From positions 1 to 64,000 of the forward strand of contig CAJKPX010000003.1 in NCBI GenBank assembly GCA_905201895.1: 64,000 bases of DNA, in the 5' to 3' direction. A program made the translations under genes and the position numbers. Position 1 is the first letter of the stretch. Each line of letters begins with the position of its first letter. Of this stretch, positions 24,979 to 32,540 are shown piece by piece. The stretch is from an uncultured Eubacteriales bacterium (GTDB lineage Bacteria > Bacillota > Clostridia > Oscillospirales > CAG-272). Under the pieces are notes generated by a model. That model did not search any database, was not told the origin of the DNA, and worked only from the letters and a program-made list of their open reading frames with translations.

Positions 24979-25518
24979 TCAAGTGCGATGTGCTTTTGGA
25001 AATTCGCTCGGATGATCGTCCTCGCTCCGCAGGCGCTTGGCATACCAATAAAGGTCGAGCCATTTTCCGTGCTTGAAGCCTGTTTTCGGGAGTGTGGCGA
25101 TCAGCTTGTAGCCCATCAGCTCGTGAAAGCGGCAGCTGCCGAGATTTTCTCCCGTAATCAAGGCATACAGATTGTGATAGCCAAGCTCTGTCAGACGCGC
25201 CTCAAGGAGACGGTATAGCTCCTTGCCGATGCCGCAATGGTGATAATCGGGGGCAACGTAGACCGAAAGATCGGCATCCCAGGAGAACGCCGCTCGCTCA
25301 AAGGCAGGGGAGGCGTAGGCATATCCAACGAGCCTGTCACCGTCACAGCAGACAAGCCACGGAAACCTCCCGGTGATCCGCTCAAAGCGCACGGTGAAAT
25401 CGGAGAGCGAGGGAACCTCGTATTCAAACGTGAATGTGGTGTTGCGGATAAAGGGGGCATAGAGTGCGAGGATTGCGGGAAGGTCCTCGTGTATCGCTTG
25501 GCGATAAGTAAGACTCAT
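24979..25518 (-). CDS. GNAT acetyltransferase, phosphinothricin acetyltransferase-like
   Basis: 179 residues beginning MSLTYRQAIHEDLPAILALY. GNAT fold: N-terminal beta-strand, FTFEYEVPSL and GRFPWLVCCDGDRLVGYAYA, then SVYVAPDYHHCGIGKELYRLL (acetyl-CoA binding loop HCGIGK, about 95-100) and NLYALITGENLGSCRFHELMGYKLIATLPKTGFKHGKWLD. This is the Pat/YwnH layout; the substrate is probably a small amine or amino acid analogue. The ATG overlaps the stop of the upstream small gene by four bases, indicating coupling. The open frame extends to 25569 but lacks a better start. Confidence 0.9.
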   Translation of the reverse strand: MSLTYRQAIHEDLPAILALYAPFIRNTTFTFEYEVPSLSDFTVRFERITGRFPWLVCCDGDRLVGYAYASPAFERAAFSWDADLSVYVAPDYHHCGIGKELYRLLEARLTELGYHNLYALITGENLGSCRFHELMGYKLIATLPKTGFKHGKWLDLYWYAKRLRSEDDHPSEFPKAHRT

Positions 25519-25712
25519 ATCTGCTTCTGCACGCTTTTGTATTCGTCGTAGAAACGGTAATACGGGCATGCGCGCGTTTGCCCCGAGAGAAACTGCACCA
25601 TTTCGTCCTGATCGAGATTAACGGTGCAAACGTAGCTCTCCCAATCCTCATCATAATCGAAGAAAACGCAACTTTCACACATTCCCGCTGCATTGTTGCT
25701 TGCGTTGCTCAT
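25515..25712 (-). CDS. Small cysteine protein, DUF6472-like
   Basis: 65 residues with CESCVFFDYDEDWESYVC, a NLDQDEMVQFLSG segment, CPYYRFYDEYK, and a basic end VQKQI. Four cysteines suggest a small metal-binding or zinc-ribbon protein; I recall this pattern as a clostridial family of unknown function (DUF6472). AGGAGAAAAATC precedes the ATG. Lies between the MutS-like gene and the coupled GNAT gene. Confidence 0.8.
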   Translation of the reverse strand: MSNASNNAAGMCESCVFFDYDEDWESYVCTVNLDQDEMVQFLSGQTRACPYYRFYDEYKSVQKQI

Positions 25713-25767
25713 TTTGATTTTTCTCCTCCCGTGGTTCGTTATCCTGCTTATATTGCGTTTGGTAGCG

Positions 25768-27372
25768 TCAGGAATCGAGCTTTTGAAGGATGCGCTCGTA
25801 GGTCAAGCCGTAGCTCTCTGCAATGTCGCGCGCGTAGCTCTTGCCGTCGGGCTTGGCACGCGTGATACGGAAGGAGCGCTTGCCCTCGCCAACGATCCCC
25901 GCAACGAGTGTGTCGATCGCGGCACCGCCGTGCTCCAACGAGCGGCGGTTAATGTTGTCGATCTCGGCGGCAAGCTCATGCAGGTGGGTGGAGAACAGGC
26001 AACGGCAGCCAACGTGTGCAAGGCCGCTGAGCACCTCTGCCGCGATATAGGATGCCTCGTAGCTTCCCGTGGAGGAAAGCGACTCGTCGAGCAGAACGAG
26101 GCTGCTTCTTGTGACGCACTCAAAGATTTCCTCAAGACGCGCACATTCTTCACCGAGGCGACCCTTGTCGATGGTGTCCTCGGCACCTGTGGGGAAGTGC
26201 GTGTAGATTCCGTCAACAGGAGAGATTACGGCGCTATCGGCAGGGACGTACATTCCGAGCTGGAAAAAGACCTGTGCCAAGCCTACCGCGCAGGTGATCA
26301 CCGATTTACCGCCGCGGTTGGGGCCTGTGAGCACGTAGATCGTGGCTTTTTCGTCAAAGGTGACGTCATTGGGCACGATCTGCTCCTCGATCTTAAGGGC
26401 AACGCAGGGGTTGTAAAGATTTTTTGCAACGAAGGCGCGCTCCTCCATGGGACGGATCTCGGGGATGATAAGCGAGCAGCCCTTGTCACGAAGTGCACGC
26501 AAAAGCTCGGTGCCGCGAACAACAAATTCAAATTCCGGCATGAGATTGAGCAAGAATTCGGTGTTTTCCAGAACGTAGGTTTGCACGATCTTCTTCCAGG
26601 AGCGCAGGGAAGCCTTATAGACGTCGTTAATCGCGCTGTTGAAGGCAAGTGAGAGCGCCATTTTCTGATTTTCGGATTGCTTCTTGCCGAAGGGCACGAG
26701 ATTGGCAATGCAGGTGTAGTTATCGTTCTTAAAATTCAGGCGCAGGATTTTATCAAGCACCTCGCCCGACTTGAATGCCTCGGCGTTGATCGAGAGCACG
26801 CCTGCCGAGCTCGGACGAAGCTGCGCATCGAGATTGACGCCGATCGTCACGCTCTTGATTTCGCGCACACGCTGGGTCAGCTCCTCGAGCTTGCGGTTGA
26901 GCTCGCAATGGTATTCGCTCTCGGCAAGCTGCGTGATGAGTTCCGAGAGCGCCGTAAACGCAGGACTTTTGAGTCGGTCGCGCACGCTCGTTAAGCCTTC
27001 GTGCAGAATACGGATGCTCGACACATAGAGCTCGATTTCGGTAATGCTCGAGAGATAATCGTTGGTGTCTCCGCTGTCTGCCTCAAGACGGCGAAGCTCC
27101 ATGATATCGTTGAGAACGGGGACGAGGCGCGCGAGCATATCGGTCAGCTCGGGGCAGTTGATCATATCGTCAAAGGTTGCCATGCGGTAACGGATGACGT
27201 TGGGATCGGAGGTGAAAAATTCAGACAGATCACGGTTTTTCAGATCAAAGAGCTCAAGCAGCCCCAATTCCTGCAGGGTAAACAGATCAATATCGGGCAG
27301 GGCGTCTCCAAGATCGTGGACGCGCCGTGTCTCGCTATCGGGGTATATTAAGCTGAATTCGTTGAAATCCAT
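25768..27372 (-). CDS. MutS-like ATPase lacking the mismatch-recognition domain
   Basis: 534 residues. The C-terminal ATPase has Walker A TGPNRGGKSVIT (about 350-361), Walker B SLVLLDESLSST (about 430) and the His switch FSTHLHEL (about 461). The preceding 340 residues are helical, resembling the MutS core/clamp domains III and IV. The MutS N-terminal mismatch-binding (Phe-x-Glu) and connector domains are absent. It is also without the Smr nuclease domain of MutS2. It is therefore one of the short MutS paralogues of unclear function. The ATG at 27372 has GGAACCTG upstream; first gene of the MutS-DUF6472-GNAT unit. Confidence 0.88.
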   Translation of the reverse strand: MDFNEFSLIYPDSETRRVHDLGDALPDIDLFTLQELGLLELFDLKNRDLSEFFTSDPNVIRYRMATFDDMINCPELTDMLARLVPVLNDIMELRRLEADSGDTNDYLSSITEIELYVSSIRILHEGLTSVRDRLKSPAFTALSELITQLAESEYHCELNRKLEELTQRVREIKSVTIGVNLDAQLRPSSAGVLSINAEAFKSGEVLDKILRLNFKNDNYTCIANLVPFGKKQSENQKMALSLAFNSAINDVYKASLRSWKKIVQTYVLENTEFLLNLMPEFEFVVRGTELLRALRDKGCSLIIPEIRPMEERAFVAKNLYNPCVALKIEEQIVPNDVTFDEKATIYVLTGPNRGGKSVITCAVGLAQVFFQLGMYVPADSAVISPVDGIYTHFPTGAEDTIDKGRLGEECARLEEIFECVTRSSLVLLDESLSSTGSYEASYIAAEVLSGLAHVGCRCLFSTHLHELAAEIDNINRRSLEHGGAAIDTLVAGIVGEGKRSFRITRAKPDGKSYARDIAESYGLTYERILQKLDS

Positions 27373-27479
27373 AGGAAATTCAGGTTCCTTTCATTGTTTC
27401 TATCTTCATAATTATAGCATAAAAAAAGCTGTTCGTCTATACCTTCACGAAAAAATTTGCAATTAGATGGCAGATTTGA

Positions 27480-27508
27480 TTGACGCGAGGATGAATTTGT
27501 GATAAAAT
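27480..27508 (+). promoter_or_regulatory. Promoter of orphan gene at 27536
   Basis: TTGACG (27480-27485), 17-bp spacer, TAAAAT (27503-27508), 27 bases before the ATG. Confidence 0.75.
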
Positions 27509-27535
27509 ATAGAAAAAACGGAGGAGGGTGAGCGC

Positions 27536-28423
27536 ATGGAAATGACTGATATCGTGGATTTGCTCGGCGAGAGCGATCTGCGCCGCACGCTTATGCAATG
27601 CGGTATCAATGCGGAAAGATTTTCGCATTACGAGCTTTTTCGGGCATTTTGTGAGGCGCAGCCTCTGCTCTCGCATCACCGCCTTCGGAGCTGCTTTCAC
27701 GGCATTCTGCGCGCTTTTCCTACATTGGATTTTTCATCCGACAGCGTTGGCTGCAATGATATCTGGAAAAGCGTTGCGGAGGAGCTTCTTCTTGATCCAC
27801 CCTCGCAAAAGCACCTGACCGAGATGCAATCTGATCGGGAGGATGACGAAAAAGCCCCGTCGGTCGACGAAGCGAAGCTTTGTCGGCGTGCGCAAACCTA
27901 TGCAGCGAATAGGCTTTTGTTCACCCACGCCGACTCCTGGGAGGCATGGCGAGATGAAATCAACGGGCAGCTCACCGCTCTCGTCGGTCAAGCGTGCAGC
28001 GGCGTCCTTTATCGGTTGCCGAAATATTACCGCGATTGCTCACCCAATCCCTACACGGTTGGACAGATTCTCAAGAAGAAACGGCGCAGCTTGCGTGATC
28101 GGAGCCTCCTTCACGCACAGCTTTTGCGGCAAATCCTTGCATTTTGCCGAGAAAAAGGGCTTCGGGTGATCCTGATGTCCCAATGTGACGCGCAACATTT
28201 GAGGTCGCTCCTGTTTCGCCTGAAGGGCGAGGTTGGCTTGCCCTCGCTTGCATGCTCAACTGCAAGCGATACACCGGAATGGCTCTTGGATTTTGCGGCG
28301 GAGAACCGCGAGGTCACGCTCGCCGTTGCGGCTGAAAAAGCCAATACACACGGGGACTGTTTGCAAACGCTCACGCGCCTGTCTCGCATCTATCCAATCG
28401 GTAGGATCACCGTAGTTCGGTAA
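27536..28423 (+). CDS. Protein of unknown function
   Basis: 295 residues. Soluble, no signal peptide or membrane helix. Rich in Arg, Cys, His and Leu, with mostly helical segments. It ends with alternating beta-like stretches (GLRVILMSQCDAQHL, EVTLAVAAEKANTHGD, YPIGRITVVR), as in an alpha/beta fold. No catalytic motif I can name. Translation is well supported: GGAGGAGGG sits eight bases before the ATG, with a promoter upstream and a terminator downstream. It stands alone, divergent from the MutS-like operon. A distant relation to TIM-barrel isomerases is only a guess. Confidence 0.75.
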   Translation: MEMTDIVDLLGESDLRRTLMQCGINAERFSHYELFRAFCEAQPLLSHHRLRSCFHGILRAFPTLDFSSDSVGCNDIWKSVAEELLLDPPSQKHLTEMQSDREDDEKAPSVDEAKLCRRAQTYAANRLLFTHADSWEAWRDEINGQLTALVGQACSGVLYRLPKYYRDCSPNPYTVGQILKKKRRSLRDRSLLHAQLLRQILAFCREKGLRVILMSQCDAQHLRSLLFRLKGEVGLPSLACSTASDTPEWLLDFAAENREVTLAVAAEKANTHGDCLQTLTRLSRIYPIGRITVVR

Positions 28424-28463
28424 AAGCAGATTGCAAAGGTGATTTCCGGAGCAGAAATATTTT

Positions 28464-28517
28464 CAAAAAAACAAGGGCAGTCAGTGCGTTTTCGCGCTTG
28501 ATTGCCCTTGTTTTTTT
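28464..28517. terminator. Bidirectional intrinsic terminator
   Basis: AAACAAGGGCAGTCAGTGCG and its near-complement CGCTTGATTGCCCTTG flank a short loop, with A-run left and T-run right. It ends the orphan gene and the convergent dat operon. Confidence 0.85.
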
Positions 28518-28540
28518 ATTGGTTGACTCGCTGGCGTGAG

Positions 28541-29386
28541 TCAGTCGGTTTGACTGATAAAATCGGCAAGGAGTGCATCTTGAAGCTGACGGACGGTGTA
28601 GGATGCCTTTCCGCCAACGCTCTTGCCGTCGATCTCAATCACGCGCATGCAGAGCGCGGACGCAGAGGTGATCAGGATTTCATCGGCATCATAGAGCTCG
28701 GAAAGCGTGTAGGGACGCTCCAAAACGGGGACTGAGAATGCCTTGCAGGTTTCAATCAGATGTGCGCGTCCCGTTCCTGCGAGAATCAGCTCGTTGGCGG
28801 GATGCGTGATCAACGTGCCGTTCTTGAGGATTGAGAGATTTGAATGGGCACATTCGGTCACAATGTCGCCGCGATGCAAAATGCATTCGTCCACACCTGC
28901 CTCAACGGTTGCCTGCGTGGCAATCACGTTGGGGATAAGATTGAGCGTTTTGATGTTGCAATGATGGTGGCGCGTGTCCTCCATCGTGATGCAACGCATG
29001 GGCTGATAGGTGTCACGGATCTCGGCAGGCTTGAGCATGACCCAAAGATTTGCGGGGACGTCCTCAAGAAATGCGTGGGAGCGCAGTCCAGTTCCGCGTG
29101 AGAGCTGAAAATAAACCCATTGATTGCCCGATTCCAGCTTTTTAACCAGATCGGCGAGAAGCGTGCAAAGCTCTGCCTTTGAAACGGTTGGCTTGATTCG
29201 GAGTCGCTCTGCACTCGCAAAAAAGCGATCCACGTGCTCCTCCAGCGCGTATATATGGTAATTTCGGCTGTATGTAACGTCGTAAATCCCATCGCCGAAA
29301 TAGCAGGCGCGGTCGAGCATCGGAACCGACATTTTTTCCAGCTCATCGTATTTTCCGTTGTAATATCCAAGAGTTTTCATAAGCAT
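28541..29386 (-). CDS. dat: D-amino-acid aminotransferase (PLP class IV)
   Basis: 281 residues. Class IV pyridoxal-phosphate transaminase with MLDRACYFGDGIYD near the N-terminus, the PLP lysine in NIKTLNLIPNV (about residue 147), the cofactor Glu in DIVTECAHSNLS (about 179), and HPANELILAGTGR, all as in D-alanine aminotransferase. It supplies D-glutamate or D-alanine for peptidoglycan; a branched-chain aminotransferase is less likely because of the D-amino-acid type motif order. Its ATG overlaps the stop of the upstream glucosaminidase gene (TGATG), so the pair is translationally coupled, an unusual partnership pointing to wall metabolism. Confidence 0.9.
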   Translation of the reverse strand: MLMKTLGYYNGKYDELEKMSVPMLDRACYFGDGIYDVTYSRNYHIYALEEHVDRFFASAERLRIKPTVSKAELCTLLADLVKKLESGNQWVYFQLSRGTGLRSHAFLEDVPANLWVMLKPAEIRDTYQPMRCITMEDTRHHHCNIKTLNLIPNVIATQATVEAGVDECILHRGDIVTECAHSNLSILKNGTLITHPANELILAGTGRAHLIETCKAFSVPVLERPYTLSELYDADEILITSASALCMRVIEIDGKSVGGKASYTVRQLQDALLADFISQTD

Positions 29387-31605
29387 CAGGCAGGATTCCT
29401 TTCGGGCAGAGTGGTGTTGGCGATCGTTTCGAGGAGTGCGATCTCATCGGCTGTATAGTGTCCGTTTGGATCGGCGAGTGCCGCAATAGCCACCTCTTTT
29501 GCGCTTCGGGCAATCGGAGCGGCTTGCGTTTTGGTTTGTGTTGTTCCGTCGGAATAGGAAAAGTGAAGCGTGAAATTCGCCGAATAGGCGGTGTCAAGGT
29601 GATCGGGCGAGAGCGTTGCGGTGTCCAGATCGAGGCGCACCAATCCGTTCGGTTGTGTCAATGCGGAGGTCAGCGTGATCGGATTACTAACCGTATGCTC
29701 GGTGCCCCAAGTTGCCGTGATCTGCAGGCGGTTGCCGCTGCAAAGTGCCTCATACGATGCTCCGCTCATCAGCGTGGAAAAACGCAGGTGCGGTTGGCTT
29801 GAGAGTGAGAGGGCAGCCCCCGTGACCGGTCTCCAATCGAGAAAGACGGCGCGAAGGGTCAGATCATTCTCGAGCATCAGGTTTCCGCCCGAGGGCAGAA
29901 AGGAACCGTCTGATCCGAGCCAACCCGCAAAATCGGGGCTATCGGAAACGGGAAGGGTGAGTCGATCACCTGCAAGATGCGTTTCGCTCGTTGTGGTGTT
30001 GGCAACCTCATAGGTTACCGTAACCGACGGTGGCGGTGAGATCCTGACGTATATCACTGCGCAGAGCACGTAGGCGTTGTGTTTTCTTGTATTGTCCGAG
30101 CCATAGGCTGCTCTGCCGCGTATTACAAGTATATGCGAGGTGTTTTCCGAAAAGTTCGCAGGAATCGTTGTATCCAGCATCTTTCCGTCCGAAACCGTTT
30201 TCCATTCATCCTCATCCCAGCGGAATTCCAAAGCCTCTATGCCATAGGAGTGGGTAAATACCGCCTCCAATTTGACCGATGCGGTAGGGTAGGTTTCATA
30301 ATTGAGATAGATCGCACCGTTTGAGGCGCTCTTTCTGTCGGGGGCAGTCATTTCGCCCGAATAGGAGTATCGCGCGGATGCAACGGCGGTTGCGGAGCAG
30401 GTGCCTGCCGCAGGATCGGCGGCAATCTTGCTCGGCATACCGTCGTAAACGGGAATCAAAAAGGTGCAGGCGGAGTCGAGAATTCCGGTGGAAGCGAAGG
30501 ATTGATAAAGAATTTTGCCCTCGCTCATTGCGCCCGGGATTGATGCCATGTATTGTTTCCAGAAATTGGACCCCGACCGTGCGTCAACGTTGAATTTTTG
30601 CAGGTAGATCGTGGGCTGATAAGCATCCACATAGTTGGTCTTGAGGAAATACGCACCGCCCTTGAGTGCCTTCCACCGCGTGTTCCATGCAGGCGAGCCG
30701 CCCCATTCGTCGGAGAGGGCAGGGGTTCCGTTTCTTGCATAGGTCATGGCGTTGTGGTAGATTTCAAACACACCCTTGCCGCTTGCCTTGATGTTGTAGT
30801 AGTTATAAAGCCCGTTAAGTGCAAGAAGATCATTGCTCGTATAGCCGCTGCTCGGGGGCAGGACTGCTTTGCCTGAGTCGGTGTACTGCGTCTGATGAAC
30901 ATAGAACTCGTTGAGCTTCGATCCGCAGCTGCCCGATATCACGGGGGAAGTACCCGACACTCCCTGCTCCTGGCGCACCTTTACTGCAAGGAAAACGGGA
31001 TTGATGCCGAGCGAGCGTCCGATCTCACAGAAATAAGCGGCGTAGGTCATTCCGTTCTCCAAGCGTGCATTCTCCATGAAGGTGCCGCGGAGCACCGCCT
31101 CAACCGTTTCCGCCGAGGCGTCGGTTCCACGGGAGAGATCAAAAAATTGGAAAATATCGGACTCGTTGAGGAAATTGCGCGGGTCCATGAAGTAGGCAAC
31201 CGCCGCACGGGAGGGCTGATAGTAGCCTGTTTCGGGTTGATTGCGGTTGGTTTCATGCCAATAGGCAGAATATGTATCGGATTTTGAGATCAGATTGAGA
31301 TCCTCGGTCTCGGTCTCGCGGTCGAGGACGTACTGCCACGTATAGCGAGTGTCCTGATCTGTGATGCAGAGCGGCTCAAAGCGCCAGGTGGGATGAAGCA
31401 GATGCAGCTCGGTGAGCGCGGTGGCGTAGTCCTTCGGAAAGCCTGCATCGAGGAGCGATTGATAATAGAGCGCTGCCTCGCCCGAGAAAAAGCAATCGTT
31501 CCCGCTGGGGGAGAGCATCATTTGCAGAATTAGGGTGGATAGCAGAACCACGAGAAGCAGAACCGAAAGCCAGGCGCGGATACGTTCTTTTTTTGCGTTT
31601 TGCAT
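29386..31605 (-). CDS. Membrane-anchored N-acetylglucosaminidase with InlB-type repeat
   Basis: 739 residues from the ATG at 31605 (AAGGAGGAGATAATC just upstream). An N-terminal signal anchor (about 9-30) is followed by a helical region containing LHPTWRFEPL. The glucosaminidase domain (about 135-345) has YFMDPRNFLNE, NPVFLAVKVRQEQGVSG (probable catalytic Glu) and NYYNIKASG. A middle beta-rich part follows. One InlB/Listeria-Bacteroides-type repeat lies near 585-640, with AGDRLTLPVSDSPDFAGWLG and LTLRAVF. Expected to cut peptidoglycan glycan strands outside the cell. The open frame continues to 31785 but overlaps the IS element end and lacks a signal peptide there. Confidence 0.88.
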   Translation of the reverse strand: MQNAKKERIRAWLSVLLLVVLLSTLILQMMLSPSGNDCFFSGEAALYYQSLLDAGFPKDYATALTELHLLHPTWRFEPLCITDQDTRYTWQYVLDRETETEDLNLISKSDTYSAYWHETNRNQPETGYYQPSRAAVAYFMDPRNFLNESDIFQFFDLSRGTDASAETVEAVLRGTFMENARLENGMTYAAYFCEIGRSLGINPVFLAVKVRQEQGVSGTSPVISGSCGSKLNEFYVHQTQYTDSGKAVLPPSSGYTSNDLLALNGLYNYYNIKASGKGVFEIYHNAMTYARNGTPALSDEWGGSPAWNTRWKALKGGAYFLKTNYVDAYQPTIYLQKFNVDARSGSNFWKQYMASIPGAMSEGKILYQSFASTGILDSACTFLIPVYDGMPSKIAADPAAGTCSATAVASARYSYSGEMTAPDRKSASNGAIYLNYETYPTASVKLEAVFTHSYGIEALEFRWDEDEWKTVSDGKMLDTTIPANFSENTSHILVIRGRAAYGSDNTRKHNAYVLCAVIYVRISPPPSVTVTYEVANTTTSETHLAGDRLTLPVSDSPDFAGWLGSDGSFLPSGGNLMLENDLTLRAVFLDWRPVTGAALSLSSQPHLRFSTLMSGASYEALCSGNRLQITATWGTEHTVSNPITLTSALTQPNGLVRLDLDTATLSPDHLDTAYSANFTLHFSYSDGTTQTKTQAAPIARSAKEVAIAALADPNGHYTADEIALLETIANTTLPERNPA

Positions 31606-31740
31606 GATTATCTCCTCCTTTTTTATGATTTGGAAATCTCCACCTCTATTATAACATATTTTTTTGCATTTTGCGATAGATTCCATAAAAAAATAAATAT
31701 TTTTTTGCGAATTTTTCCGGGTACAGATATTTGTTTTGCA

Positions 31741-32495
31741 GACGTGAATCAAGTCATAACCACCGGCCGTGCCGGTGGCTTGCACCAGCCCCCGTGGGGC
31801 ATGTCAATAGGCCGAGCCTTAAGGCTCGCCGAAAAAAGTCTGCCAACCGCACGACTTTTACAGGCATGCCCCTAAAGGGGCTCTATTTATTTGCCCCCTT
31901 TTACCGGCTCACCCGTAAACGGGTCAACAAACTCTTTTATGCTCAATTGATCATCTTCATAATCTTGCTGCAATTGATTCCGTATGTACTGCTCAATTGC
32001 CTTTTTATTGCGTCCTACTGTGTCTACATAATATCCTCTACACCAGAAATGCCGATTCCCATACTTGTATTTCAAATTGGCATACTTCTCAAATATCATT
32101 AAACTACTTTTTCCTTTGAGATATCCCATAATTTGAGATACACTATATTTGGGTGGTATTGATACCAGCATATGGATATGATCTTTACATGCTTCTGCTT
32201 CTATGATTTCTATCCCTTTATACTCGCAAAGCTTTCTCAACATCATCCCTATGTCCGTTTTTATCTTTCCGTACATAATTTGTCGGCGATATTTTGGCGC
32301 AAATACAATATGGTACTTGCAATTCCATTGCGTATGTGCTAAACTATCTGTATCAAGTTTCACGACTTGATCCTCCTTTGATGTTTTTATTGTTTGGTTG
32401 GCAGACCGACTTTATTATACATCAAAGGAGGTGCTTTTTCTACTCATAGCTAAAGCTTTTTGGAACCACCAGCACTGCTGGTGGTTTTCGTTATA
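31741..32495 (-). mobile_element. IS200/IS605-type insertion sequence (tnpA only)
   Basis: An intact single-gene element. Subterminal hairpins of the same sequence family lie at both ends: CCACCGGC-CGT-GCCGGTGG at 31760-31778 and CCACCAGC-ACT-GCTGGTGG at 32466-32484, each with flanking AA...TT. This fits IS200/IS605 elements, which have subterminal hairpins rather than terminal inverted repeats. A second inverted pair, AAGTCTGCCAACC (from about 31836) and GGTTGGCAGACC (about 32395), flanks tnpA. No TnpB/IscB gene is present. It lies between the glucosaminidase gene and the clpC terminator. Exact ends are not fixed. Confidence 0.8.
31887..32363 (-). CDS. tnpA: IS200/IS605 family transposase TnpA (Y1 HUH)
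   Basis: 158 residues, full length for the family. HUH metal site DHIHML (His62, His64) and nucleophile Tyr126 in EQYIRNQ; WNCKYHIVFAPKYRR and FWCRGYYVDTVGRN are signature segments. It catalyses single-strand excision and insertion using 5'-phosphotyrosine chemistry. AAAGGAGG lies about ten bases before the ATG. All catalytic residues are present, so it may be active. Confidence 0.96.
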   Translation of the reverse strand: MKLDTDSLAHTQWNCKYHIVFAPKYRRQIMYGKIKTDIGMMLRKLCEYKGIEIIEAEACKDHIHMLVSIPPKYSVSQIMGYLKGKSSLMIFEKYANLKYKYGNRHFWCRGYYVDTVGRNKKAIEQYIRNQLQQDYEDDQLSIKEFVDPFTGEPVKGGK

Positions 32496-32496
32496 C

Positions 32497-32530
32497 AAAA
32501 ATACCGCCGCACGAAATTCGTACGGCGGTA
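32497..32530 (-). terminator. Terminator of the ctsR-mcsA-mcsB-clpC operon
   Basis: On the minus strand TACCGCCGTACGAA / TTCGTGCGGCGGTA forms a near-perfect stem followed by TTTTTG, ten bases after the clpC stop. The IS200 element lies immediately beyond it. Confidence 0.88.
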
Positions 32531-32540
32531 AGTGATTTTA

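Noticed and set aside
31750..31900. Rho-independent terminators for flanking genes in the GC-rich hairpins
   Set aside because: These hairpins belong to the IS200 end and are not followed by clear U-runs.
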